Source: Cenococcum geophilum 1.58 (taxonomy: Eukaryota; Ascomycota; Dothideomycetes; Gloniales; Gloniaceae). Taken from it: DNA of 64,000 nt. The position numbers and the translations under genes were made by a program. Positions 25,578 to 36,129 of this stretch are shown here, piece by piece. How positions within the stretch are numbered: the stretch's first letter is position 1; every line of letters starts with the position of its first letter. Under the pieces are notes generated by a model. The model did not search any database and was not told where the DNA came from. It saw only the letters and a program-made list of their open reading frames with translations. Location: assembly GCA_001692895.1 (NCBI GenBank), contig KV748298.1:62001-126000 (forward strand). The letters are read 5' to 3'.

Positions 25578-26362
25578 GATAACTATTAAAGAAAGACGGA
25601 TTAATATATCTTTTAATATCCTACTATTAGGACGGAATAAGGCAGTATTAGGTATACCTTAGTTATAAAAAACAACCTAAAGATTAATTAGGTTACAGGT
25701 TAAGTTAATATTAAAGATACTTAATAATATAAGAGGTGTATAGCTACTAAGTTAGTATAGTATTAGGTTAGAACAACTTATAAAGAAACTAAAAAAGGGT
25801 TAAGTTATATATTAAAGAGATACTATAAATATGGCAAGAAGCTATAAAGCTTAAAAAGTAAAAAGCTATTAAAGTATATAGTGTAGGACTATAAAATAGA
25901 GTTAGAACTAGAAATAAGTCTAAAGTTCTTTTTAATTTATAAGCTAACTAAAGAGGAGTTAAAAGCACTTAATGAGTTTATCTAGAAACCCCTGTGAAAG
26001 GGATATATTAAACTATTATAGTTATTAGTAGGTTATCTAGTACTATTTATACTAAAGAAAAATAGAAAGCTTAGGCTATATATTAACTATAAATAATTAA
26101 ATAGCATTACTAGAAAGGATAGATATTCTTTACCTTTAATTAGTAAGATCTAAAATAAAATAGGCAATATATAAATCTTTATAAAGATAGATCTAAGATA
26201 GGCGTACTATTAGATTAGGATTAAGAAAGGCAATAAAAAAAATATAGCCTTTAGGTTAAAAAAAGGACTATATAAACTATTAGTTATATAATTTAGACTT
26301 ACAAACGCATTAGTAATATTTTAAAAGCAAATTAATAACGTATTAAAAGAATACTTAGATAA
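25578..26362 (+). pseudogene. pol: D1 pol: protease end and N-terminal RT
   Basis: Continues D1 protease after B2 and runs into RT. The segment at 26050-26340 shows the fingers and palm region (YINY..LN.I..KDRYPL-like order near 26080-26130, QAYY..RI near 26210). It is cut at 26362 by copia element F, a few codons before the catalytic box, which appears at 32351. D4 carries the same stretch up to 58240. Confidence 0.8.
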
Positions 26363-26582
26363 TGTATAATTATAGCATATGGTATACCAGACGCGTAGTT
26401 ACGCGTTTGGTGCACTAACTACTTATATACTAACTAATTAGGGGGGAGGCGCATTAGTATATAGACTACGTAGTCTACCTTAATAGAATCGACAGTTACC
26501 ACCATCTAAAAGAGTATACGATACTATACGTATTTCGTGCCCCTAGATATAACTTACCTATATTATTAAGTTAATACAAACA
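26363..26582 (+). repeat. 5' LTR of F with two palindromes
   Basis: TGTATAATT...ACAAACA, 220 bp. A long hairpin occupies 26382-26415 (two 16-base arms around GT). A perfect 16-base palindrome, TAGACTACGTAGTCTA, lies at 26462-26477. Between them lies a G-rich run (about 26441-26450). Confidence 0.95.
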
Positions 26583-26980
26583 CTGATTAGTAAGCGCGCA
26601 CAGATTAGCAATTACTTAACACCTCCCCCTAAGCGATATACAATAGCGACTACCTGTTTAAATCCTAGTACGACCTGCTAGAAGGTTAGAAGTTAGGGAT
26701 TACAGACTATTACTAACTCTATATACTTATTTAAGTCTTAGTACAGTTTACTAGAAGTTTATAAATACGAATATAGACCTTTACAGAACCTCTTACCCTC
26801 CTGCGAACCATTACGGACCTATTAATTACCTTTACAGACTATTATAAGACCTCTTAAACTATTACGGACCCATTAATCGATTTTATGGACCGTTATAAGA
26901 CCTCCTCTACCCGCTGCAAGCTACTACTACCCGTTACAGCTTATATAAATATACTACGCTATATAATATAGCAGATATAA
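26583..26980 (+). other. F leader region rich in TACGGAC/CAGAC units
   Basis: Untranslated stretch between the 5' LTR and gag. It contains dispersed copies of a TTACGGACC/TTACAGAC unit (about 26697-26910), giving a loosely repetitive leader. No primer-binding site is recognised with confidence. Confidence 0.4.
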
Positions 26981-26984
26981 GTAA

Positions 26985-29900
26985 GCAAATTAACGAAGGT
27001 CAAAAAAAGTGGAGTTAGAAAGTTAACCTTACGTCTATAAACGGCGTTAACAACTATATTAATTTTAAAATCCTTAAATACGGACACTTTAAGCTTCTAA
27101 ACAACGATCTATAGAAATAATATAAGGAAGACTTTGCGGACTTTATAGAAGCTATCTTTAAGACTTACAACCTTATAGCTACCTACAACCTACAAACCCT
27201 CTTGCGCAACCAAGGTATATAGGTTAAAAAGGATAGGCGAGTTACTATTGCACGGTCTCTGTATAATATACTACGTAAAAAGGACTAAACAGAATAGACT
27301 AAAGAGCAAATCCTAGACCATATTAAAACCAGTAAACTCTTTACCTCCTTTAAACTTAATAGAATCTCTAGTCTTATTAATAACCTATTTAACTAAATTC
27401 GTCCTATAGACTAAAGAGATCTTAGAATTAATCTTACGGGCTAAAGTATACTTAGTACTTAAGTTACGGACTATAATACCCCCGTAAACTAAAATACGGA
27501 CTAAAACCCTTCCATCGCTTAAGTTACAGATCCGTAAACTACCTAAGTAAAGACCTATAGTAAGGAGCTAGCTAACCTAGCTAAGCTCTATACTAACAAA
27601 TCTAAGTACAGTAGTAAAAATAATAACTTTAACTTTAAACCAACTATCTTTACGGACCTTTATTAGAAGGCTAATATTCCTAAATAGGAGTTTAGCTAAG
27701 CCTATTTTACTATACTACGTGGCCTAGCCCTTAACCACTATTATACTAACCTTAAGAGCAACCCCCTTAGTGTTCCTTTTAGTAAGCTATATAAAGCTAT
27801 ACGTAACTACTTTAAAGGGCTAGAATATAAGCGTAATATCCTTATATAATGGAATGCGATTAAGTTATAGACCGTAATTAATAAGAATACCGAAAAATTA
27901 ACTATAGAGTGCCTGCAAATTCTTATTAAAGACCTTTAGCACCTATAGTACGGCCTTAATGCTAAGCTTTAAATAGACTACTTCCTATATAACAAACTTA
28001 TTACAGCCTACTAGGAAGTAGAACCCTATAAATACGCCTATTATAAGCCTACAGATACCTTAACTGGCCTTATTAATAATTTACGGTCCTTTATTATAAT
28101 ATATAAAGTTTTAAACCCGCTAGGTAATACTTAAGCCTTTATTACGGACCTATAAAACATATAAACTAACTTAGATGCCTACTTTACGGACCGCCGCTAC
28201 CGCTAGCAGCACCTGTACCGACTAAGTCCTACCTATAACCCCCGTAGCAACTCCCGTATAAAAGTATACCCCTATAGATAAACTAGCTAGAAGTGCTTTA
28301 TATGCGGTAAGGAAGGATATTAGTTTATAAGGCATACCTAGGAAGAACGTAATAAGTCTAAGAAGAGATTTAATAATCGGATTAACTAGTTTATCTTAGA
28401 CTATAAAGGAGAGGAAGCGGAGGAGTCTCTTAATAAGTTAATGGAAGCCCTTATAATTAACTTTAACTTAAACACTTAGGAATAGGAGACCTTAAAGATA
28501 TTCCTAACTACTTTTAAACCTTTTACGGACGGCTAAGCCTTTAATATTATAACCGTATTAGCCGAGCGCTCCTTTATATACTTAATTACACCCAAAAACC
28601 AGCCTATAAGTATACTTATTAAATCTGTTACGGATGTTACAGACTATAAACAGGACCTATTTATATATATTACTACAGAACGCTATACCCCCAAAAAATT
28701 CTATAGTATTATAATTAATATAGGTGCCTTTAAGAAGTCTACTATAGGTTATAGATAATACCTTATATATAAGACCACTATAAATAATAATATGGATATT
28801 AATACTATGTAAACTAGGGCCATAAATATCTAATTCGGTATTGGCTTAACCGCATTAATTAAATTAGTTGCAGTTAAGACCCTAATTAGCCTAGTTAACT
28901 TCCACGTAGTAAAAGCGGATACCCCTTTTCTACTCTGTCTTATAAATATAGATAGGTTATAGGTTTACTATAATAATGTTATAAACACCCTAATTGGCCC
29001 CGCAACTGCCCTAGGAAGTAAGTATATTACCCTACTAATTACACAATAATTCGGATACCCGTTCTTTATATAGGGAGAGACTTTACGGACCTATATTTAG
29101 GAATCTTTTAACTATAACCTGTGCTACCTTACTAGTACTAAAATTTACCGCCTATACCGCTGTTTCGGCCACCTATTAGCCGAAAAGCTATATAGAGTCC
29201 TTAAACACTCTGGATATAACGACGTTAATAGGAAGGCAATTAACCACCTAACTAAATACTGCTCCTTCTGCTAGAAATACAGACGTTCCCTAAGCCAATT
29301 TAAGTTTACTCTTTGTAAAGACCTTAATTTTAACTACTTAGTGTATGTAGATATTATATATATTAATGGCAGCCTAGTATTATATATAATTAATAAGGCA
29401 ACCTACTATTAAGCCGCCTGTTAGTTATAAAATATATCTATAAAATATACTTAGGATATTTTACGGACCTACTAGATTAACATATATATTAGACCCCCTA
29501 AGTATATTACCTATAACGCCGGTAGGAACTTTATTAGTAAGAAATTCCAATAGTATGCTATAGCCATAGCTATTTTAACAAAAGCCGTTCTAGTTAAGGC
29601 GCACTAGTCCGTTAAACTTATTAAGTAAGCTTACCTAGCTTTACGGAGAGCTTACTAGATTATTACGAACGAGTATAAGGATATTTAAAAGGGACTGGCT
29701 TTATAGATAGCTGTAAAAGCCGTTAATAACACCGCTGGCCCTAACGGACTAGTACCTACCTTCTTAGTTTACGGAGCTTACCCAAGGATAAGCAACCTAG
29801 GCCCTTCTGCCCTATCTATTATGGAACGAGCAGCTATAATACGGAAGGCAATAGCTAAAATAGTTAAATTATAGGCTAAATAAGCTGTTAATAGCGCCCT

Positions 29901-31850
29901 ATATTGCCGTAACGGACCTAATACAACCTTAGTTTATAACCTCCCGCTTAATTCTAAAGTCCTTATATAGCGTAAGAGCGATAACTAGACTAGACCTTAT
30001 TATCTACTAGCTATAGAAGACGAAATGTACTACGTATAACTTTCTAGCGGACTAACTAACTTTAAAAGCACGTCTGTAAAACCCTACTTTTAGTTTAAAA
30101 ATACCTGTGCCGTTAAACTAGATGGACTAGAAGCACCCGCTAAACTAAATAAACTAAAAGCACCCCTACCTACTTCGGAAGTCCCCTAGAAACCTATTAA
30201 ACCTACTATAAAGCGCGGTTAAGGACGCCCCCGAAAGCACCCTATAACTAAGAACCCTATAATAAAAAATTACCTAACCTCCGCAGGTATATCCGTAAGG
30301 TAACTTTTACCTATAGATATATTAGTTCTAGTATAGAAAACACTTTTTACGGACTTATAACGCAAGGAGATTAATAAACTACTTAAAAAGGGTGTTTTTA
30401 CGGCCGTAACGGAGAGAGACGTTCCGTAAGGCGTCCGTATATTTAACTTACGCTTTATTAATAAAATTAAGCACCCTAGTACTAATAAAGCCTTTAAAAA
30501 ATTAAGACTTATTATATAAGCTTATAACGACTAAGGAAAGGACTTAGCCCTTACGCAATTGCCTATAATTTAACGGGTTAATTAACGGATTATACTTGTA
30601 CTTATGCCTAGACTATAGTAAACTAAACCTATAGCCCTTTACTTATAGGATATCTTATAAGCCTACGTGCAGTCTAATACCTACCTAAGTAGGGACATCT
30701 TTATACAACTACCCCTTAAGCTTAATTTATAACTAGGAACAATTTTATAGGTTATAAAACCCCTTTACGGAGTGCCAGAAGCTAAAAACTACTAGTTTAA
30801 AATATATTACCAGTATTACGTCCGTAAACTTAAGATGAAGTAGTTAATATATAACCCCTGCCTCCTATATACCCCATTAAACGGCCTTAGTATTATTAGA
30901 CTCTAAATAGATAATACCCTCTTTTTAGCGGACTAGACTTTTGCGGACGCTAAAGAAACTAAACTATAAAAAGCTAAGTTCCTAGTAAAGCTATAAGAGT
31001 AGTTAACTAAGCAGACTCTAATTAAGTTTAATAGAGGTTTAATTATATAAAAGGGTAACTTAATCTAGCTAACTTAGGAACGCTAAGCTTATTATAGTAA
31101 AGCCTACGAACCTTACTAGTTCCTATAAAGAGACTTATAAGACTATAAATATAAAGGACTAATATGTTATATAGCATGTAAGAGGCGCCTATATTGCTAT
31201 AGTCTATTAACCTAAATCTGCCTACGATTTATCCTTTACGGCCTAGGTAACAGATTTATAAGAGGAAAATATTAAGTAGCTTAATAAGCGTATTTAGTGG
31301 CAAATTAATAATGTAATAAGAGGACTTACTTATATACCACTAGACCTAAATTCCTTTAGCATACTAGTATTTATAGACGCTTCCTTCGCCAATAATAGAG
31401 ACCTATTATCACAAATTGGCTTTATAATTGTACTTATAGACCATAATTAAGACGTAAATATACTACATTAGTCTTTAATTAAATGTAAATAAGTAACCCG
31501 CAGTGTACTAGCTTCTAAACTATATATACTAGCCTATAGCTTTAATATAGCAGCCGTAATTAAATTAATAATCTAGAAGATCCTATAATTGGAGCAGTTA
31601 CCCCTAATTTTATATACTAATTTAAAGTCCCTCTATAGCTACCTAGTTAAACTAGGTATAACATAAAAGAAGAGGCTTATGGTCGACCTAATGTGCTTAT
31701 ATTAGGCCTACAAACGACGTGAGATTATAAAGGTCAAATGGATTAGCAGCGGAGACAACCTAGTAGACGCTATAACTAAGGTAAAGCCGTACCAAGCTCT
31801 TAAAACCCTAATTAATACAAATAAGCTTAATTTAAAGGTTATAGAATAGG
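26985..31850 (+). pseudogene. F gag-pol polyprotein (copia type), degraded
   Basis: A single frame, broken by stops at Gln/Trp codons, runs from gag through RT. Gag is about 27000-28250. The knuckle at about 28291-28350 reads CFICGKEG....RHT..ER, a form typical of fungal copia elements. The protease is near 28700-28760 (INIGA for IDTGA). Integrase runs about 29150-29900, with a zinc-binding H...H...C..C segment at 29165-29280 and a first Asp in YVDI near 29345. RT runs about 30330-31060, with the catalytic box read as I-D-N at 30907-30915 in the position of x-D-D. RNase H runs about 31360-31700, starting FIDASFANN, in a shifted frame. Assignment is firm. Confidence 0.9.
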
Positions 31851-31873
31851 TGGAACGAGACTAACGGAGCACT

Positions 31874-31960
31874 TACGGTTTATTTACGGCCCGTTAGAAG
31901 GCTATACGGTTTATCTACGGCCCGTTAGAAGGCCGTACGGTTTATTTTACGGACCGTAAG
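31874..31960 (+). repeat. 31-bp tandem repeat near the 3' end of F
   Basis: Two units of 29 bases plus a 2-base spacer (31874 and 31905) and a partial third (31936-31960). Each starts TACGGTTTAT and contains ACGGCCCGTTAGAAGGC. It lies after the RNase H frame, in the 3' untranslated part. Confidence 0.85.
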
Positions 31961-32112
31961 TAGGACTTACGGCCAACTTAGAGCACCGTTTGGAAGGCAG
32001 CCCAGAAGGCACCTCGGGAGGGATTTCCTATGCATTTCTTTTGTGCTCTATAGTTCTATTAAAGCAATTACGGGGGCTATATACAAGTGGGTCTATTTTT
32101 AAGTACCGCCAG

Positions 32113-32332
32113 TGTATAATTACAGCACGTGGTATACCAGATGCGTAGTTACGCGTTTGGTATACTAACCACTTATATACTAACTAATTAGGGGGGAGGC
32201 GCGTTAGTATATAGACTACGTAGTCTACCTTAATAGAATTGACAGTTATCACCATCTAAAAGAGCATACGATACTATACGTATTTCGTGCCCCTGGATAT
32301 AACTCACTTATATTATTAAGTTGATACAAACA
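32113..32332 (+). repeat. 3' LTR of F
   Basis: Partner of 26363-26582 with the same ends. Hairpin arms at 32132-32147 and 32150-32165; palindrome at 32212-32227. The bases immediately before it do not form a clear polypurine tract. Confidence 0.95.
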
Positions 32333-32337
32333 GATAA

Positions 32338-34620
32338 GTTTGTTATAGTATACCTTAATAATAATAATATCTACTTAATAAGTGAGGAAGAACACGGAGA
32401 ATACGTTAAATGGTTTTTAAAGAGACTATAAGAAGAACAGATACTAATAGCAATTAAAAAATGCGAGTTTTTTTACTAGGAAAACTAATTTTGTTAAATT
32501 TATTATTAAACTAGGTTATATTAGTATAGACTTAAAGAAAATAAAAGCTATAGTAAGTTAGTAAAAACTAGAGAATATAATATAGTTAAGATTATTTTTA
32601 GGGTTTTATAACTGCTATAGAAGGTTTATAGCACAATAGTTAAAAAAATATTAAACTATTTATAAGGCTTATAAAGAAAGAGGAACTATAGGTATAGGGA
32701 AATAAGTAAAAAAAGCTATTCTAGAAACTTAAAGAGTTATTTACCTAAAAACTAATCTTTAAAATATACTAACTAAGTTTAGAAACGGTTATAGAAACAG
32801 ACGTATTAGACTTTATATTAGAAGTATACTTACTATAAAGGTACAAGAACGCATAGTATTTAGTAGTATATTATAGTTAATAGATAACACTACCGGAACT
32901 AAACTATAATATTTATAGTAAGGAGTTATTAGGTATAGTTATAGCACTTAGGGAATAGAGAGCATTCTTATAAGGTATAAAGAAACTATTTATAGTTAAA
33001 ATAGATTATAAGAACCTAACGGGGCTCCTAATAATAAAAGAACTTAATTAGAGATAGGTTAGATAGGTAGAAATGCTTATAAAATACAATTTTAAGATTT
33101 AGTATACTAAAGGGATAGAAAATGTACGAGCTAATGCGCTAAGTAGGAAAGCTAAACTATAAAATAATAAGAAGCCATTAGGGGCAATGCTATATAAAGA
33201 CGAGGACGGATTAATTAGATATAATTACCTAAAGCTAGTAGAAACTTAGAAATTACTAAAAAGTAATTAAACTAGGAGAATTTAAGAAGCTTAAAATAAA
33301 GATATAGATATAGAGTAGTATAAAAATAGGGAAGTAGTATACGTGCCTAAGGTAATTATAAAAGAGTTTATTAAAGAATTCTATAAGGGAATAATATAGG
33401 GATTTAATAGAGCCTAGGGGCTAGTGTTAAGACTTTAGAAAGAGTATATTATTAATAGAATCTAGGGCTTAGTAAGAGAAGTTATAAAAGAATATTTAAA
33501 TTGCTAAAGAAATAAACTAACGAGGTATAAGCCATACGGAAAGCTATAGCCTATTAAAAGACTAGGAAGACTATAGGAGGTTATATTATAGGACTTTATT
33601 ATAAAGTTACTAAAGTTAAAAGATTCTATTACCGGATAGGAATATAATATAATCCTTATAATAGTGGATAAGTTAACTAAATAGGGCTACTTTATAACAT
33701 GCATAGAAGAATCTTAGTAGAAGATATTACTAGAATCTATATTAAAGAAGTATTTATAAGGTATAAAGCACTAAATAAGATTATATTAGATAGAGATCTA
33801 AGATTTATAGTAGTATTTTAGGAGGTATTATTAGCGGAATAATGGGTTTGTATAGTAATATTAATAGTATATTATCTATAGACAGATAGATAGATAGAAA
33901 GATTAAATTAGATACTTAAGCAGTATTTAAGGCATTATATTAATTATATATAGAATAATTAAGTATTATTATTACTAGTTATACAGTTTATATATAACGC
34001 GACACTATAGGAAGGCATAGAGATATTACTATTTTAGGCGAATTACGGATATAAGCCTAAAATAATAATAATATTATAATAAGTAAAGAAAATAAGTAGT
34101 ATAGCTAAAGAAAAAATAGAAATCTTTATAAATCTTTATAAAGACCTTATAGAATTAGTAAAGATGGTATAAAAAAGATAAAAAAAGTACTATAACGCTA
34201 AGAGATCTAAGGGACTAGATCTTAAGAAGGGGGATAAAGTATAGCTATTATATAAAAATTTTATAAGTTAACGACTAAGTAAGAAGTTAGATTACGTTAA
34301 ACTAGGACTATTTAAAATTATAACTAAGATTTTAGAAGTTATATATGGACTTGACTTACTAATAAAGATAAAGATTTACCCTATATAGTATATCATAATA
34401 CTAGAGCTAGCGTATAGAGATATAGAGCTACTAGTCTATAAAGTAGATATATATAGAGGATAAGAGGAAAACAAATAGTAAGTTTTAAAGATTATTAGTT
34501 ATAAAGACATTAATAATAAAATATAGTATAAAGTAAAGTAGATAGGCTATAATAAGACTACCTAGGAACTACTATAAAACTTAAGGAACTCTATAGAGAA
34601 GGTATAAAAGTATTAAAAAA
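32338..34620 (+). pseudogene. pol: D1 pol: RT end, RNase H, integrase, chromodomain
   Basis: Resumes D1 after F. The RT catalytic box at 32351-32362 reads Y-L-N-N. RNase H runs about 32770-33150, with an ETDVLD core near 32800. Integrase runs about 33330-34110: C..C remains near 33500, the DF motif near 33590, and a DRDLRF-like second Asp region near 33790. The chromodomain is at about 34480-34600 (KW/K-IGYN core). Many TAG/TAA stops fall at Gln positions. A D2 copy of the integrase tail and chromodomain is at 35766-42170. Confidence 0.83.
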
Positions 34621-34639
34621 GAACGGGTTAGGTAATATT

Positions 34640-35335
34640 AAGAAGGAGCTAAAGATAAAGGGATTAGTTAAAGGTAATAGATAAGCTAGATTATCTAAGG
34701 GATCTACTAATAGCGTATAAGTTGTTTCTGCCTCTCCTTAATTAGAATCCTTTTTAGCCTCTTTAGCCTTAAGCTTAGAGAGACCTTACTTAACTAGATA
34801 TAACTCTTTAGAGCGTACCTTTTTATAAACCTTTACTAAATAAGATAACTAAGTATAAGTATTTAGTTAAGCCTTTAAAGCCTAAAACGCTTTATTAGAA
34901 TAATATTAAACCTTAATAAAAGCCTTAGCTAGCTTACTCTTTAGTTTTTTAGCTATTACTAATATATAAGACCTTAAGGTAGATTAAATAAGAAATAAAA
35001 AGGTTATATAAAATTATAAGACGTGTATATTTAGCGTTAGAGACGGATTAAATATTATAAAACGATTGTATATTCGCTCGCATATACTTAGTATAAAAAG
35101 AAGTTTACCAACTAGATAGAGCCGTAATTATAATATATACTAACTTTATCTCTATATAATAAGAATAGAATAGTATAACTTTACTAAATAAAAGAATAAA
35201 CGTTATTAGCTAGTTATAATAATTATATATAGAAAATCTAATAAAAGATATTAAAAATAATAAAGGTTATTAAATTAAAAATAGAAATACTATACCTCTA
35301 ATAAATAACTTAGAGATAGGAGATATCTTTAAGGA
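34640..35335 (-). pseudogene. D1 antisense reading frame between pol and 3' LTR
   Basis: On the minus strand this stretch reads as protein if Gln stops are reversed. A hydrophobic/aromatic segment (about 35040-35230) contains a TKYMRANIQSF-like stretch near 35055-35090. A short NAKYTR motif follows, then a Lys/Leu/Gln-rich coiled-coil-like tail with VYKKVRSKEL near 34810 and KLKAKEAKKDSN near 34745. D2 carries the same tail (42720-43157) with the same conserved words and a different set of stops. I cannot name it with confidence. The layout resembles the C-terminal end of pogo/Fot1-type fungal transposases, but it could be a true antisense gene of the retroelement. Confidence 0.5.
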
Positions 35336-35338
35336 CAA

Positions 35339-35358
35339 AGATAAAGAGGAAGGGAATA
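35339..35358 (+). other. Polypurine tract of D1
   Basis: A run of A and G (agataaagaggaaggga type) directly before the mutated LTR start tattataaac at 35360. It is less G-rich than the tracts of the other gypsy families. Confidence 0.6.
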
Positions 35359-35359
35359 A

Positions 35360-35765
35360 TATTATAAACCTTATATCCGCAGTAGTACAACTATTAAAAA
35401 GAGATATAAATAGGTTAGTTAAGATAGTATAGAAAGCGCTAGAACTAATTAAGCTATAAAATAAGGGGTAGCTAAGTTATATAGCTAGTTACGTTATAGG
35501 TTCGGAACGTAGGAATATAATATACTAACGTACTAATATACTAACGTACTTAGTGTATTTCTTAGGCGCAGTATTATATATTTAAAGGACTATAGTCGCT
35601 ACCTAGATAGTTCTCTTCATTATAGTAAATCTTAGAATATAATTAGAGTTAATCTATTAGGTAACCTACTCTACTAGTTATATTTACGTTGTTAACTATT
35701 CCTTAACTTATATACCTAGCCCATTAACAAGTCTACCATAGTATTTCCTATAAGGCTTCGTTATA
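35360..35765 (+). repeat. 3' LTR of D1, heavily mutated
   Basis: Aligns with the D3 (43158-43572) and D4 (53970-54393) LTRs. The start tattataaac corresponds to TGTTACGGAC, and the end aaggcttcgttata corresponds to aaggctttgttata. A 16-bp unit containing ATACTAACGTA occurs twice near 35519-35556. The last 250 bases are well conserved among the three copies. Confidence 0.8.
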
Positions 35766-35884
35766 ATAGCTAAGTAAAAAATAAAGACGTTAATAAATTA
35801 TTATATAAACCTTAAAGAATTAGTAAAAATAGTATAAAAGAGAATAAAAAGGTACTATAATGCTAAGAGATCTAAGGGACCAGA

Positions 35885-36108
35885 TGTTAGCGACCCGGTC
35901 AATCGAGGCACGAGCACAGCAAGGAAGACGTATGCAAGCCTATACGATTAGATTGTCTATAAACGAGGATCTAAAGCTAGAGAAAAGAAAGGGGAAGAAC
36001 GGAAGCACCGCTTAAAGTTATGTACAATCCTCTAGTTACGTAATGGCAAACTGCTATTACGTGACGGCAATTTACGGCAATCTGCCGTATTCTGCTAGCG
36101 CCGTAATA
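35885..36108 (-). repeat. 3' LTR of C (224 bp)
   Basis: Starts tgttagcgac and ends gccgtaata on the plus strand. Compared with the 5' LTR it has about 21 extra bases near 36043-36065 that look like an imperfect tandem duplication of the TACGTGATGGCAA part. Confidence 0.93.
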
Positions 36109-36122
36109 TTACCCCCCCCCCT
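36109..36122 (-). other. Polypurine tract of C
   Basis: Ten C on the plus strand, a G run on the element strand, next to the 3' LTR. Confidence 0.85.
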
Positions 36123-36129
36123 TCGAAAA

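Larger units (their letters stand above)
26363..32332 (+). mobile_element. Element F: complete Ty1/copia retrotransposon nested in D1
   Basis: Two 220-bp LTRs (26363-26582, 32113-32332) are flanked by an exact GATAA duplication (26358-26362, 32333-32337); total 5970 bp. Integrase precedes RT, which defines Ty1/copia. D1 RT coding resumes directly after it. One long polyprotein frame can be followed for much of the length. About 16 differences between the two LTRs were seen by eye, and all are transitions. Confidence 0.95.
11146..35765 (+). mobile_element. Element D1: large Ty3/gypsy element, 5' part missing, cut by J, B2 and F
   Basis: The D family is reconstructed from four overlapping copies (D1-D4). 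D1 enters at the 3' side of gag at 11146, next to the A LTR, and continues in pieces at 11146-12557, 13061-13567, 25578-26362 and 32338-35765. The joints are certified by D4, which is uninterrupted at the first three sites. Pol runs protease, RT, RNase H, integrase, chromodomain; an antisense frame and a polypurine tract follow, then the 3' LTR. Joining D4 and D1 lengths gives roughly 7.9 kb for the complete element. D1 is among the most heavily mutated copies. Its right flank is D2 sequence. Confidence 0.85.
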
